Source: [Clostridium] symbiosum (GTDB lineage: Bacteria; Bacillota; Clostridia; Lachnospirales; Lachnospiraceae). From it: DNA of 64,000 nt. Position 1 is the stretch's first letter. Every line of letters begins with the position of its first letter. This document shows, piece after piece, positions 23,922 through 32,339 of this stretch. The notes below the pieces were generated by a model. It worked only from the letters and a program-made list of their open reading frames with translations, had not been told where the DNA came from and did not search any database. The position numbers and the translations under genes are program-made. The stretch lies in the NCBI GenBank assembly GCA_021769625.1, contig JAETSN010000016.1, positions 1 through 64,000 of the forward strand, given 5' to 3'.

Positions 23922-24806
23922 CTAACCTGATGATGTTTCCGCCTCAAGTTCTATCACCACCACTTCCCCCGGATTAAAGAGCCGGACGGGAATCGTGTGC
24001 ATTCCCAGCCCCCGGCTGATGACCATACAGCTCCCATGCTCTTCGAATACTCCACCGTCATAATGGGGAAACGGTATAAGAGAAGGTGCTACCACTCCCT
24101 TATATCCCGGGATCCTCGCCACGCCGCCGTGAACATGTCCGGACAGTACCAGCTCCGGTCCCCACGCCGCATAGTCCGGAAAAAACTCCGGATTATGGGC
24201 AAGCAGAACCTGATACGAGCCATCATCCGCCTCTCCTATGGTTTCTTTCAGGTACCCTTCTTTCAGCTTTCTCTTCACAAACCTTTTATAGTATTCCCTG
24301 TCTATGGTCAGCCCCGTCAGCCGGATGCCGAACTCCGGCAGAAGGCAGCTCTCATTGTCCAGAAACCGAATACTGCTGTCTTTAAACCCTTCCATATAGT
24401 CGAGATACATGGTATCGTAATTTTCCGGATAGATCCTGGCGCGGTATTCATGATTGCCCAGCGCATAATAAACCGGATATTTCTCGCCGCACTTCAATAC
24501 CAGATCTGCGCCTTTTTTAAAAGAAGCGCCGGGCTTTGCGTTCAGCATGTCCCCGCCGACCAGCACCAGATCCGGCGCCAGTTCCTCTATCGCCTGCAGA
24601 AGCCTTTCATTTCCGGTCCCGTATTCCTTGTTATGCAGATCCGACAAAAATACAAGACGGCAGTTCTTTTTCAGTTTATCCGACCGGAAGGTATAGGTCC
24701 TTATGACAAACCGGTTGCTGTCCCAGATCATCACCCAGAGAAAGAAGAGGATAAGGCACACAAACAGTACCAGCAATATCGTTCCTATCCATGTGCCGTT
24801 TAACAT
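23922..24806 (-). CDS. Membrane-anchored calcineurin-like phosphoesterase (YkuE-type)
   Basis: A 294-residue metallophosphoesterase. An N-terminal transmembrane helix (residues 8-28) is followed by the metal-binding motifs FLSDLHN (D-x-H), VGGDML (GD), ALGNHEYR (GNHE) and SGHVHGG (GHxH), so both metal sites are intact. Members act on phosphodiesters or UDP-diacylglucosamine-like lipids; the substrate here cannot be told. The start has a GGAGG site. The 110 bp tandem repeat array begins 14 bases before this start codon. Confidence 0.88.
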   Translation of the reverse strand: MLNGTWIGTILLVLFVCLILFFLWVMIWDSNRFVIRTYTFRSDKLKKNCRLVFLSDLHNKEYGTGNERLLQAIEELAPDLVLVGGDMLNAKPGASFKKGADLVLKCGEKYPVYYALGNHEYRARIYPENYDTMYLDYMEGFKDSSIRFLDNESCLLPEFGIRLTGLTIDREYYKRFVKRKLKEGYLKETIGEADDGSYQVLLAHNPEFFPDYAAWGPELVLSGHVHGGVARIPGYKGVVAPSLIPFPHYDGGVFEEHGSCMVISRGLGMHTIPVRLFNPGEVVVIELEAETSSG

Positions 24807-24820
24807 CCTTATCCTCCTAT

Positions 24821-25150
24821 TTTAGTTCCGCAGATTCACTCCCACCACACGTTTCCTGAGCTTACGATCGCGGCTGTCTGAATTACGCCATCCGCAATCG
24901 AAGCTGTGTGCTGTCCGTTCATCTGCTGATTTTAGTTCCGCAGATTCACTCCCACCACACGTTTCCTGAGCTTACGATTGCGGCTGTCTGAATTACGCCA
25001 TCCGCAATCGAAGCTGTGCGCTGTCCGTTCATCTGCTGATTTTAGTTCCGCAGATTCACTCCCACCACACGTTTCCTGAGCTTACGATCGCGGCTGTCTG
25101 AATTACGCCATCCGCAATCGAAGCTGTGCGCTGTCCGTTCATCTGCTGCT
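24821..25150. repeat. Three tandem 110 bp direct repeats
   Basis: Units at 24821-24930, 24931-25040 and 25041-25150 are nearly identical; I count only a few substitutions (CGATCG or CGATTG, GTGTGC or GTGCGC, and the last bases of unit 3). A ninefold partial unit, TTTAGTTCC, follows at 25151. Inside each unit GCTTACGATCGCGG pairs with CCGCAATCGAAGC, and across unit borders ATCTGC pairs with GCAGAT. 110 is not a multiple of three and stops occur, so it is not coding. It fills the 357-base gap between the phosphoesterase and carboxypeptidase genes. Confidence 0.93.
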
Positions 25151-25163
25151 TTTAGTTCCACGG

Positions 25164-26375
25164 TCAGGCGGAAAGCAGGAACGCTTCGAACGCCTTGCGC
25201 ACAAAATCTTTGTACACCGCCACGGGAACATCCTCCTTAAATATAATAGGTACGCTTCCCAGTTTATTGCCGGCGAGCAGGTAGATTGCCTCCCCTGCCA
25301 CATCCCCGGCTTTCACCGGTGCCTGCACCTGTTCCGGCAGAGAGATGATCTTCTCCACGCCGTCCAGATTCTGCCCTGTGGTGTCCAGATAGCGGAAAGG
25401 CGCCTGATAGGCTACCTCCGTTTCGTTCACGATGGCTCCTTTGATCGGAACGACAGGCAGGATATCCTCATTCTTATCCTCATAAATATGGCTCACACTG
25501 TAGCCGTAACTCAGCAGGGTGATTGCCTCCGAAAACCTGATCTTTCCTTCCTCCGCTCCCATGACCACTGCGATCAGATCCATGCCGTCCTTCCTCGCCG
25601 TTGCGGAGAGGCAGAACTTCGCCTTGCTGGTGGAGCCGGTCTTTAATCCGGTCGCCCACTCATAGCTCTTCAGAAGTTTATTGGTGCTGGATAAAGTAAA
25701 AGTCTCCGTTCCCCTGTTTGTAGTATGGGTGATGTCCTCCATCCAGATTCCCGTATAGTCAAATATTTTCGGATATTTTGTGATCAGCTCCCTGGACATG
25801 ATCGCAACGTCCCTGGCCGAAGTATAGTGCCCGTCAGAATCCGTCAGACCGCAGCAGTCCTCAAAATGAGTGTTCTCCATGCCGAGCCCCGCGGCCCTCT
25901 GGTTCATCAGATAGACAAACTCTTCCTCTGAGCCCGCCACATGCTCCGCTGCCGCCACAGCGGCATCATTCCCGGAGGCCACCGCGATGCACTTGATCAG
26001 CGTATCTAATGTCTGGATCTCTCCCTCCTCCAGAAACACCTGCGAACCGCCCATACTTTGCGCGTGGGCGGATGTCCGCACCTCATCTTCCAGTGTTACC
26101 TTGCCGTTCTCCAGATAGTCAAAAATGATCAGCAATGTCATGATCTTTGTGATGCTGGCCGGGCTTCTTCTCTCCTCCGCATTCTTCTCATAGATCACCT
26201 GCCCTGTGGAAGCTTCTATCACGATTGCTGACGGCGATGTAATATCAGGTCCCGCTGCCCTGGCAGACAGCATGCTTCCCCACAGGCCTGCTGTTAAAAT
26301 AGCCGCAGCCAGCCACACGGCAAGAAAGGCCTTCCGGCAGCATCTTTTCGTTTTTCCGCTTTTAAGCTTTCCCAT
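25164..26375 (-). CDS. D-alanyl-D-alanine carboxypeptidase
   Basis: A 403-residue S11 family peptidase with a basic N-terminus and signal peptide (hydrophobic about 17-40, cleavage near SARAAG) and active-site motifs SITK, SGN and KTG. The C-terminal domain ends with a short amphipathic segment (FVRKAFEAFLLSA) that probably holds it to the membrane. It resembles DacF/PBP5 and is a paralogue of the enzyme at 20948-22255. The stop codon lies 13 bases before the 110 bp repeat array, which would be at the 3' end of its mRNA. Confidence 0.91.
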   Translation of the reverse strand: MGKLKSGKTKRCCRKAFLAVWLAAAILTAGLWGSMLSARAAGPDITSPSAIVIEASTGQVIYEKNAEERRSPASITKIMTLLIIFDYLENGKVTLEDEVRTSAHAQSMGGSQVFLEEGEIQTLDTLIKCIAVASGNDAAVAAAEHVAGSEEEFVYLMNQRAAGLGMENTHFEDCCGLTDSDGHYTSARDVAIMSRELITKYPKIFDYTGIWMEDITHTTNRGTETFTLSSTNKLLKSYEWATGLKTGSTSKAKFCLSATARKDGMDLIAVVMGAEEGKIRFSEAITLLSYGYSVSHIYEDKNEDILPVVPIKGAIVNETEVAYQAPFRYLDTTGQNLDGVEKIISLPEQVQAPVKAGDVAGEAIYLLAGNKLGSVPIIFKEDVPVAVYKDFVRKAFEAFLLSA

Positions 26376-26470
26376 GAAATAAACCTGTCATGTGGGTTCC
26401 TTTTTGAAACCTCACATTCCCCCTGTTATCTGTTTGTTTCATATATATGCCTAAAATGCGGAAGATATTT

Positions 26471-27238
26471 TTATCCTTTTCGTACTTTTTTCTTTTTTTC
26501 CTGCGCGGGATGCGCCTGCTCATACAGCGCATACAGATCCGGCCGTCTCTCCCTTGTCCGCTGTATCGCCATCTGAAGGCGCCATTCGTCCACTTTCGCA
26601 TGGTCCCCGGAAAGCAGAATGGGCGGCACCGCCTTTTCCCGCCAGATCTCCGGCCTCGTATACTGGGGATATTCCAACAGATTGTCATAGAAAGATTCCG
26701 TCTCGCCGGAGGCCTGATTGGTGAGCACCCCGGGCACCATGCGGGCGATCGCATCCACCATCACCATGGCCGGCAGCTCCCCGCCGGTCAGCACATAATC
26801 CCCGATGGAGACATGATCCGTCACGATCGTCTCCAGCACCCGCTCATCGATACCCTCATAATGACCGCATAGAAAGATCAGATCTTCCTCCTCCGCAAAG
26901 TCCCTCGCCATCTGCTGATGGAAAGTCTCTCCCTGCGGCGTCACATAGATCACCCGGTTTCTCCTCTTATCCGGCCTGCCCTCTTTCTCTTTCCGCTCCA
27001 GGATACGGCGTTCCACTTCCAGATAAGCATCATAAACAGGCTGCGCCTGCATCAGCATCCCTGCGCCGCCCCCATAGGGATAATCGTCCACTTTTTTGTG
27101 CTTGTCCAGCGTGTAATCCCGGATATTCAGGGCTTCGATACTGATATGGCCCGCAGCTTTTGCCCGTCCGATAATGCTTTCTCCGAGCCCCTGCAGTACC
27201 ATCTCCGGAAAGAGTGTCAGAATATGAAAATTTGTCAT
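26471..27238 (-). CDS. trmD: tRNA (guanine-N1-)-methyltransferase TrmD
   Basis: TrmD methylates G37 of tRNAs to m1G, preventing frameshifts. The 255-residue SPOUT-fold protein has the trefoil-knot motifs YPYGGGAGMLMQ, LCGHYEGIDERV and SIGDYVLTGGELPAMVMVDAIARMVPGV. The ATG at 27238 (MTNFHILTLFPEM) with AAGAGG is preferred over the ATG two codons earlier. It follows the split rimM by about ten bases. rplS, the common next gene, is absent; a carboxypeptidase gene comes next. Confidence 0.96.
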   Translation of the reverse strand: MTNFHILTLFPEMVLQGLGESIIGRAKAAGHISIEALNIRDYTLDKHKKVDDYPYGGGAGMLMQAQPVYDAYLEVERRILERKEKEGRPDKRRNRVIYVTPQGETFHQQMARDFAEEEDLIFLCGHYEGIDERVLETIVTDHVSIGDYVLTGGELPAMVMVDAIARMVPGVLTNQASGETESFYDNLLEYPQYTRPEIWREKAVPPILLSGDHAKVDEWRLQMAIQRTRERRPDLYALYEQAHPAQEKKKKVRKG

Positions 27239-27248
27239 AGACATCCTC

Positions 27249-27797
27249 TTATTTCTGTGACGGTTTTTTCTTTTCCGAGGGCCTCGCCGCTTCCAGCAGC
27301 CCTTCCATCACATGTACCATCATACGTCCGTTCTCCAGATCAATTTCTCTGATACAGTCTTTGATGGCAGGGAAAAATACTTTGCTGTTATCTGTCAGAG
27401 TCACCTCATAAACATCATTTGCGCCGGTTTCCAGAACATCCGTCAGGATCCCCAACTCTTCTCTTTCTTCTGTCATGACGATAAGCCCGATCAGATCCGC
27501 CTGATAATACTCATTTTCCCCAAGGGGCACCGCCTAGTCTCTTTCGATCCACAACCCTGCGCCTCTGTATTTCTGCGCTTCCTCCGGCGTCTCGATCCCC
27601 TGAAACTTCACAATGGCCATATTCTTAAAAAATCTGGCGGACTCAAGCTTTACTTCCCGCCGTTCTTTTTCCGTTTTCAACACAACCGTCTTTAATCTTT
27701 TAAATTTCCCCGGATCGTCCGTCGTGGGAAATACCTTGACTTCCCCTTTGATTCCGTGCACGGAAGCAACTGCCCCCACCTGAAACTCATCCTGCAT
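27249..27797 (-). pseudogene. rimM: rimM interrupted by an in-frame amber codon
   Basis: RimM helps mature the 30S subunit through S19. The N-terminal part (from the ATG at 27797; MQDEFQVGAVASVHGIKGEV) reads to WIERD and stops at TAG (27534-27536). In the same frame the sequence continues at once with AVPLGENEYYQADLIGL and the PRC-barrel domain to 27249. Joined, the two pieces make one normal RimM of about 183 residues, with the stop at the border between the domains. The second half could start at a GTG (27528-27530), but its ribosome site is poor. Natural nonsense mutation, readthrough, two-part translation or a sequencing error are all possible. Confidence 0.85.
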
Positions 27798-27832
27798 CCT
27801 CAATCCTCACTGTTCCAAAACCGAGCAATCCA

Positions 27833-27909
27833 AGCAGGGAAGATTCTTTTTCCCCTGCCCGCCGCGCCGGGTGCGGGCAGCTTAGGCTGCATCCTTTCTA
27901 TCCGCACCC
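27833..27909. repeat. Structured intergenic element, copy A
   Basis: Between khpA and rimM. A hairpin of GCAGGGAAG and CTTTTTCCCCTGC type is followed by CCGCCGCGC, then a perfect 8 bp outer stem, GGGTGCGG (27869-27876) with CCGCACCC (27902-27909). The outer stem encloses GCAGC-TTAG-GCTGC (27877-27890). The first 35 bases match the element at 61293-61327 with about two changes, and the enclosed hairpin is analogous there with different bases. Confidence 0.65.
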
Positions 27910-27936
27910 ATGCGCAATGCGTGTTCCACGCATAAA

Positions 27937-27966
27937 AGAATCCTGCAGTCTGCAATGCAGGATTCT
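27937..27966 (-). terminator. Terminator-like hairpin after khpA
   Basis: A perfect 11 bp stem, AGAATCCTGCA with TGCAGGATTCT (27937-27947 and 27956-27966), followed on the minus strand by TTTATG. It lies 8 bases after khpA within the operon and may cause partial termination before rimM and trmD. Confidence 0.6.
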
Positions 27967-27973
27967 CCACGCG

Positions 27974-28201
27974 TTAGATGATTTCTACATCTACTCTCTT
28001 ATTGTCCTTCGTAGAGGCCGCCTTCACAACAGAACGGATCGCCTTGGCGATCCTGCCCTGCTTTCCGATCACCTTACCCATATCATCAGCCGCTACATGA
28101 AGTTCGATGGTAATATTTTTACCCTCACCTTTTTCGGTCACTACAACTTCTTCCGGATTATCAACAAGTGCTTTTGCAATTACTTCAACCAATTCCTTCA
28201 T
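27974..28201 (-). CDS. khpA: KH-domain RNA-binding protein KhpA
   Basis: A 75-residue single KH domain protein (YlqC/KhpA). The GxxG loop is GKQG in DMGKVIGKQGRIAKAIRSVVKAA. It binds RNA, often as a dimer with KhpB/EloR, and affects cell elongation in streptococci. Position right after rpsP in the ffh operon is the standard location. Confidence 0.95.
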   Translation of the reverse strand: MKELVEVIAKALVDNPEEVVVTEKGEGKNITIELHVAADDMGKVIGKQGRIAKAIRSVVKAASTKDNKRVDVEII

Positions 28202-28233
28202 TATCCACCTCCAAAAGAAGACCTGAAATCATC

Positions 28234-28476
28234 TTATTTTTCAATACCTGCGATCTTAAGAATCTTTTCAACGGCTTCTGTGGGCTGTGCTCCTGTAGCG
28301 AGCCATTTCTTCGCCAGCTCTTCATTTACATGAATGGTGCTGGGCTCTGTCTTGGGATCATATGTGCCGATCTCCTCAATAAATCTGCCGTCCCTCGGGC
28401 TTCTGCTGTCAGAAACTACGATCCTGTAAAAAGGTGCCTTTTTCTGTCCCATTCTCTTTAATCTGATCTTTACCAT
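28234..28476 (-). CDS. rpsP: 30S ribosomal protein S16
   Basis: An 80-residue protein that begins [20 protein letters not shown], diagnostic for S16, which binds 16S rRNA early in 30S assembly. It has its own predicted promoter after ffh, so it can be made in excess of the SRP protein. Confidence 0.97.
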   Translation of the reverse strand: MVKIRLKRMGQKKAPFYRIVVSDSRSPRDGRFIEEIGTYDPKTEPSTIHVNEELAKKWLATGAQPTEAVEKILKIAGIEK

Positions 28477-28513
28477 GTCTTTTTTCCTCTGCTTTCTTTT
28501 AAATATAGTATAT

Positions 28514-28542
28514 AATATATAGTTATTTTCAGCTATTCACAA
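28514..28542 (-). promoter_or_regulatory. Putative internal promoter before rpsP
   Basis: Minus strand: TTGTGA (28537-28542), 17 bases, TATATT (28514-28519) in the AT-rich 114-base gap between ffh and rpsP. Confidence 0.5.
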
Positions 28543-28590
28543 AATCCTCATCATGACTTTGCATAGCATTACTACCTTTTTTGGAAAAAC

Positions 28591-29973
28591 TCAGAAGGGG
28601 AACCTTCCCCGTCCGCCGCCAAAGCCTCCCATCATGCCGGCGAGAGAACCTCTGCCCTTTTTGCCCATCATGCCCTGCATCTGCTTCATCATCTTCTGAC
28701 TCTGCTCAAACTGTTTGACAAAGCGGTTGACCTGGGCGATATCCACCCCTGCGCCTTTGGCGATCCTGTGCTTTCTGCTCGGATTTAACAGTTTCGGGTT
28801 GGCGCGCTCTTTCTTTGTCATGGAAAGGACGATGGCCTCGTTTCTCGCCAGTTCCTTTTCGTCTATCATGGACGCCAGATCCGCATTCTTTCCGCCGAAC
28901 CCCGGCATCATGGACAACAAACTGCCGATGCCTCCCATATTCCGCATCTGCTTCATGCTCTCCAGATAATCCTCAAAGTCAAACTTTCCCTTCTTCATCT
29001 TTGCGGCCATTTCTTTTTCTTTGTCCGCATCGATCTCTATATTCTCCTGCGCCTTTTCGATCAGGGAGAGCACATCGCCCATCCCCAGGATCCGACCCGC
29101 CATCCGGTCCGGGTAAAACTGTTCCAGATCGGAAAGCTTCTCTCCCATACCGACATAGAGGATCGGTTTTCCGGTCACCGCTTTTACCGAGAGCGCCGCA
29201 CCGCCTCTGGTATCGCCGTCCATCTTCGAGAGGACAACGCCGTCTATCCCGACTTTTTCGTCAAACTCGGATGCCACGTTCACCGCATCCTGTCCAGTCA
29301 TGGCATCCACCACGAGAAGGGTCTGGTGCACTTCCACATTCCGCTTGATCTCCTGCAGCTCCGTCATCATCGCCTCATCGATATGAAGACGGCCCGCCGT
29401 GTCCAGGATCACTACGTTGTGGTTGTTTTTCCGGGCATGTTCTAAAGATGCCTTTGCGATGTCCACAGGGTTCTGATTATCGCCCATGGAAAATACATCT
29501 ACTTCCTGCTTTTCCCCGTTGATCTGGAGCTGTTTGATAGCCGCAGGACGATACACGTCGCAGGCGACGAGCAGGGGTTTTTTCCCTTTTAATTTAAACT
29601 TTCCGGCCAGCTTCGCCGTGGTCGTGGTCTTACCTGCACCCTGCAGGCCGCACATCATGACGACGGTGATGGATTTTCCCGGCTGGAACTTCAATTCCGT
29701 CATCTCAGAACCCATCAGGGCGGTCATTTCCTCGTTGACGATCTTGATCACCATCTGTCCCGGGTTTAAGCCGTTCATCACATCCGCGCCGATCGCCCGC
29801 TCCTCCACGGATTTCACAAACTTTTTAACCACCTTAAAGTTTACATCCGCCTCCAGCAGCGCCATCTTGACTTCCTTTAAGGCGATCTTCACATCCTCCT
29901 CGGTCAGGCGCCCCTTGCCCCGCAGTTTCTTAAACACATTCTGCAGTTTATCTGTCAAACTTTCAAAAGCCAT
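28591..29973 (-). CDS. ffh: Signal recognition particle protein Ffh
   Basis: Ffh (SRP54) binds 4.5S/SRP RNA and signal sequences and delivers ribosomes to FtsY. The 460-residue protein has the N domain, the GTPase G domain (GLQGAGKTTTTAKLA near residue 108, DTAGRLHID near 190, SKMDGDTRGGAALS near 248) and a methionine-rich M domain. It ends in a glycine/methionine-rich tail (LAGMMGGFGGGRGRF). Its start codon directly follows the ylxM stop. Confidence 0.97.
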   Translation of the reverse strand: MAFESLTDKLQNVFKKLRGKGRLTEEDVKIALKEVKMALLEADVNFKVVKKFVKSVEERAIGADVMNGLNPGQMVIKIVNEEMTALMGSEMTELKFQPGKSITVVMMCGLQGAGKTTTTAKLAGKFKLKGKKPLLVACDVYRPAAIKQLQINGEKQEVDVFSMGDNQNPVDIAKASLEHARKNNHNVVILDTAGRLHIDEAMMTELQEIKRNVEVHQTLLVVDAMTGQDAVNVASEFDEKVGIDGVVLSKMDGDTRGGAALSVKAVTGKPILYVGMGEKLSDLEQFYPDRMAGRILGMGDVLSLIEKAQENIEIDADKEKEMAAKMKKGKFDFEDYLESMKQMRNMGGIGSLLSMMPGFGGKNADLASMIDEKELARNEAIVLSMTKKERANPKLLNPSRKHRIAKGAGVDIAQVNRFVKQFEQSQKMMKQMQGMMGKKGRGSLAGMMGGFGGGRGRFPF

Positions 29974-30327
29974 CTAAAAATTCTCCATTAATCCTGTGGT
30001 GAGCTCTCTGATCTCGTCAAGCTTCTCCCGGCACGCCTGCTCCGGCATCCGTTTTCCTTCTTCCGCCAGCTTCTCAATCTGTGCCGCGATCTTCTTCGCC
30101 TCCGTAAATTTCCTGACAAGGTGAAGTTTTTCCTCGTATCCCGCCAGCAGCTTATCGCAGCGCCTGATCAGATCATGCACGCCCTGTCTGCTGATGCCGT
30201 ATTCCTCGGCGATCTCCGCCAGCGACATATCATTGTAAACCGCATCTTCGTAGATATTTTTTTGATGTTCCGTCAGCAGTTCTCCGTAAAAATCATACAA
30301 AAGCCCCTGCTCTACGATCTTTTCCAT
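29974..30327 (-). CDS. ylxM: YlxM-family SRP-associated DNA-binding protein
   Basis: A 117-residue helix-turn-helix protein. The segment YNDMSLAEIAEEYGISRQGVHDLIRRCDKLL is a sigma-70 region 4-like HTH. YlxM proteins are coded next to ffh and modulate SRP function in streptococci. The ATG at 30327 (MEKIVEQGLLYDFYG) has AAAGGGG upstream and matches the family start; an in-frame GTG at 30354 lacks a ribosome site. It is the first gene of the ylxM-ffh-rpsP-khpA-rimM-trmD operon. Confidence 0.92.
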   Translation of the reverse strand: MEKIVEQGLLYDFYGELLTEHQKNIYEDAVYNDMSLAEIAEEYGISRQGVHDLIRRCDKLLAGYEEKLHLVRKFTEAKKIAAQIEKLAEEGKRMPEQACREKLDEIRELTTGLMENF

Positions 30328-30378
30328 AACAGCCTGCCCCTTTGCCAAAATCACGGCATAAATCGAGCCACAAACGGT

Positions 30379-30407
30379 AGTTTACTATAAAAGGGAATGG
30401 CTGTCAA
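30379..30407 (-). promoter_or_regulatory. Promoter of the ylxM-ffh operon
   Basis: Minus strand: perfect TTGACA (30402-30407), 17 bases, TAAACT (30379-30384). The -35 box forms one arm of an inverted repeat, GGCTGTCAAG with CTTGACAGCC (about 30399-30425), which may be a binding site or a terminator for upstream readthrough. Confidence 0.65.
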
Positions 30408-30543
30408 GTGTTTTTTCTTGACAGCCGTTCATAAGAATTTTTGACCTTCCTGCTTTCCATTTCATCTTATCATAATTGCCACTTGCTATCCAATATTTTC
30501 CACACAATTTCCCGAAAAAACCAGATCAGCATCATGTTCATAT

Positions 30544-31479
30544 TTAAAAAAGACTCAACTGCGTATCCTTCAACGACTTCACCTTTCGCTCCGTAACCTT
30601 ATCCCCGGCGCCGACAGTGCCGCACAGCAGCGGTGATGCCGGATCATATGCCTCCGCATTCACCCGCACCGCATCATCGCTGAAATTCGCATAGCAGTAC
30701 CTGCAGCCGTTTTTACAGGTATCATACAGTCCGGTCTCCACACTCTCAAAGCAGCCGCATCCCGCTCTCTGGTTTCTATCCTTCCCCCCTGTCAGCTTAC
30801 AGCCGATGATCTCCTCGATCAGCTTTTTATCAATACAGCTTCCGTGTTCCACGCCCGCACTCCGAAGATCTGTCGATTCCGCACAGGATTCCACCTTCAT
30901 TCCATACGTTCCGGCGATCGCCGTCATGCGCTCTGCCAGCGTCAGCATATCTTTCTCCGAAATATTCTCAACTTGCAGTTCCGCCATATTGCGTCTTGTC
31001 TTTGTGTAGAGATCCAGAAAACTGATCACCGCCTTCTCCGTATATCCGGCAAAGCTCTCCGCTATCTTTCCAAACGCTTTGACATGATACTCTGCGGTAT
31101 ATTTTTTATTCAATAAAATAGGATCATAGCGCCAGATCACTCTCTTTGCCCCGACCTTCTCAGATAATTTCCGGAAAACAGGGATCAGTTCCGTTCTTTT
31201 ATCTGGCAGTCCCGGCTCTATGTCTTTCCCGTATCCGGTCAGCGTAAACTGGAAATAATAAGCATATTTCCGCAGCTCATCCAGCCTGTCCAGCATATTG
31301 GAAGGATTTTTTGTCCAGAACACAATGCAGTCCACAACTTCAGGCGAAAGATCGATCCTGCTGACCTGATGCGGGTTGATCGGATTTCTCACATAAAGAA
31401 ATCCTTCCTTTATCCTGTTATAAAACCATTCGGAATAATAATTCGGTATATCTGTTCTTCTGCTGACACTCAGTATCAT
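30544..31479 (-). CDS. DUF1848 family protein
   Basis: A 311-residue protein of the DUF1848 family, recognised by the start MILSVSRRTDIPNYYSEWF, the segment CIVFWTKNPSNM and the C-terminal cysteine cluster. The latter has AGCGC near residue 250 and DTCKNGCRYCYANFS near 265, a radical-SAM-like cluster placed at the C-terminus. The biochemical role is not established. The ATG at 31479 with AGGAAA is preferred over a longer frame that would begin inside the upstream terminator. It stands alone upstream of the ylxM promoter. Confidence 0.85.
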   Translation of the reverse strand: MILSVSRRTDIPNYYSEWFYNRIKEGFLYVRNPINPHQVSRIDLSPEVVDCIVFWTKNPSNMLDRLDELRKYAYYFQFTLTGYGKDIEPGLPDKRTELIPVFRKLSEKVGAKRVIWRYDPILLNKKYTAEYHVKAFGKIAESFAGYTEKAVISFLDLYTKTRRNMAELQVENISEKDMLTLAERMTAIAGTYGMKVESCAESTDLRSAGVEHGSCIDKKLIEEIIGCKLTGGKDRNQRAGCGCFESVETGLYDTCKNGCRYCYANFSDDAVRVNAEAYDPASPLLCGTVGAGDKVTERKVKSLKDTQLSLF

Positions 31480-31514
31480 GCTGCATTTCCTGCCTTCCGA
31501 AATAATGCTTTGTT

Positions 31515-31544
31515 TATAAAAACTGCCGGCAAATGCCGGCAGTT
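31515..31544 (-). terminator. Terminator of the zinc-ribbon membrane protein gene
   Basis: A perfect 11 bp stem, AACTGCCGGCA with TGCCGGCAGTT (31521-31531 and 31534-31544), then TTTTATA on the minus strand. Confidence 0.88.
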
Positions 31545-31570
31545 CTTTACTTTCTTCCAAATATATACCT

Positions 31571-32146
31571 TTATTTCTCATCCAGAATATTCTGTACGGC
31601 ACCCCACTCGATCACCGGCACATTTCTCTGCGTTACATTGGCTGTCTTTTTCTTCTTGCTGCTCATCTTTGTAAAATTGACCGCAAAGAAGCCTATCGCA
31701 ACGACAACGCTGATCCCGAACGCCGCGATCGCGATCGTCATAGCATTGTCCACTCCTGAAAAGAAATAACATCCCGCCGCCACGATCACACCGACGATCA
31801 GGCTGACGATCGAATTTCCGAACAGATCATCTTTTATGCCGCTGACCGCCCATGACTGGGGCTTGTGGCAATGCGGACATTCATCCTTGAAAGCCTTGTT
31901 GAAGATATTCTTCTCCGTCGCATTTTTATAGGCTGTCTTCACTTCATTCACAAGGTTTCTGTGAGCCATTTCATTCAGCGTCTGCTGTTTATTATATTCC
32001 AGCTCTCTGTAGTTGCTGTTTACCTCGGCTTCCATTCCTTTGATCGTAGCCTTCAGCGGCCCGCTGTCCTTCATGCACTGCTCGCACTTAAAAGAATACG
32101 GCACATCGATGGTCTCGGTTTTTTTGTGTCTGTAGTATGTACCCAT
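31571..32146 (-). CDS. Zinc-ribbon membrane protein of unknown function
   Basis: A 191-residue protein. Two cysteine pairs, CEQC (near 21) and CPHC (near 91), could form a zinc ribbon split by a helical insert. Two adjacent transmembrane helices follow (about 113-130 and 134-155), then a basic stretch KMSSKKKKT and a C-terminal tail. No family was recognised. It has its own promoter (TATAAT at 32245) and terminator, so it is a single-gene unit between the DUF1848 and M56 genes. Confidence 0.7.
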   Translation of the reverse strand: MGTYYRHKKTETIDVPYSFKCEQCMKDSGPLKATIKGMEAEVNSNYRELEYNKQQTLNEMAHRNLVNEVKTAYKNATEKNIFNKAFKDECPHCHKPQSWAVSGIKDDLFGNSIVSLIVGVIVAAGCYFFSGVDNAMTIAIAAFGISVVVAIGFFAVNFTKMSSKKKKTANVTQRNVPVIEWGAVQNILDEK

Positions 32147-32244
32147 TTTTGCTTTCCTCCTGGATATATTGTAATGGCTTCCGCCCCATAAATAGAGGGG
32201 AACTCCTGCATCTGGCCTCGCAGGCTCAGAGATATCTAATTTTG

Positions 32245-32272
32245 ATTATACCCCCCCATTTCCTAAAATCAA
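32245..32272 (-). promoter_or_regulatory. Promoter of the zinc-ribbon membrane protein gene
   Basis: Minus strand: TTGATT (32267-32272), 16 bases including a run of seven G, then perfect TATAAT (32245-32250). Confidence 0.6.
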
Positions 32273-32276
32273 GTAC

Positions 32277-32303
32277 AAAAAAAGATACAATCGCCATAGC
32301 GAT
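32277..32303 (-). terminator. Probable terminator of the first M56 gene
   Basis: Minus strand: short stem ATCGC/GCGAT (32290-32294 with 32299-32303), then a seven-T run at 32283-32277. A second hairpin, CAGTTCAG with CTGAACTG (32310-32332), lies just before it and may help. The main stem is short. Confidence 0.5.
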
Positions 32304-32339
32304 CCAGAACAGTTCAGATGAAAACTGAACTGATGCTGA

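Noticed and set aside
24821-25150. Possible CRISPR array or coding repeat
   Set aside because: The 110 bp units are contiguous with no spacers, there are no cas genes, and 110 bp is not a multiple of three.
27534-27536. Reassignment of TAG to an amino acid in this genome
   Set aside because: Several intact genes in the window end in TAG with nothing conserved beyond it, so TAG works as a stop.
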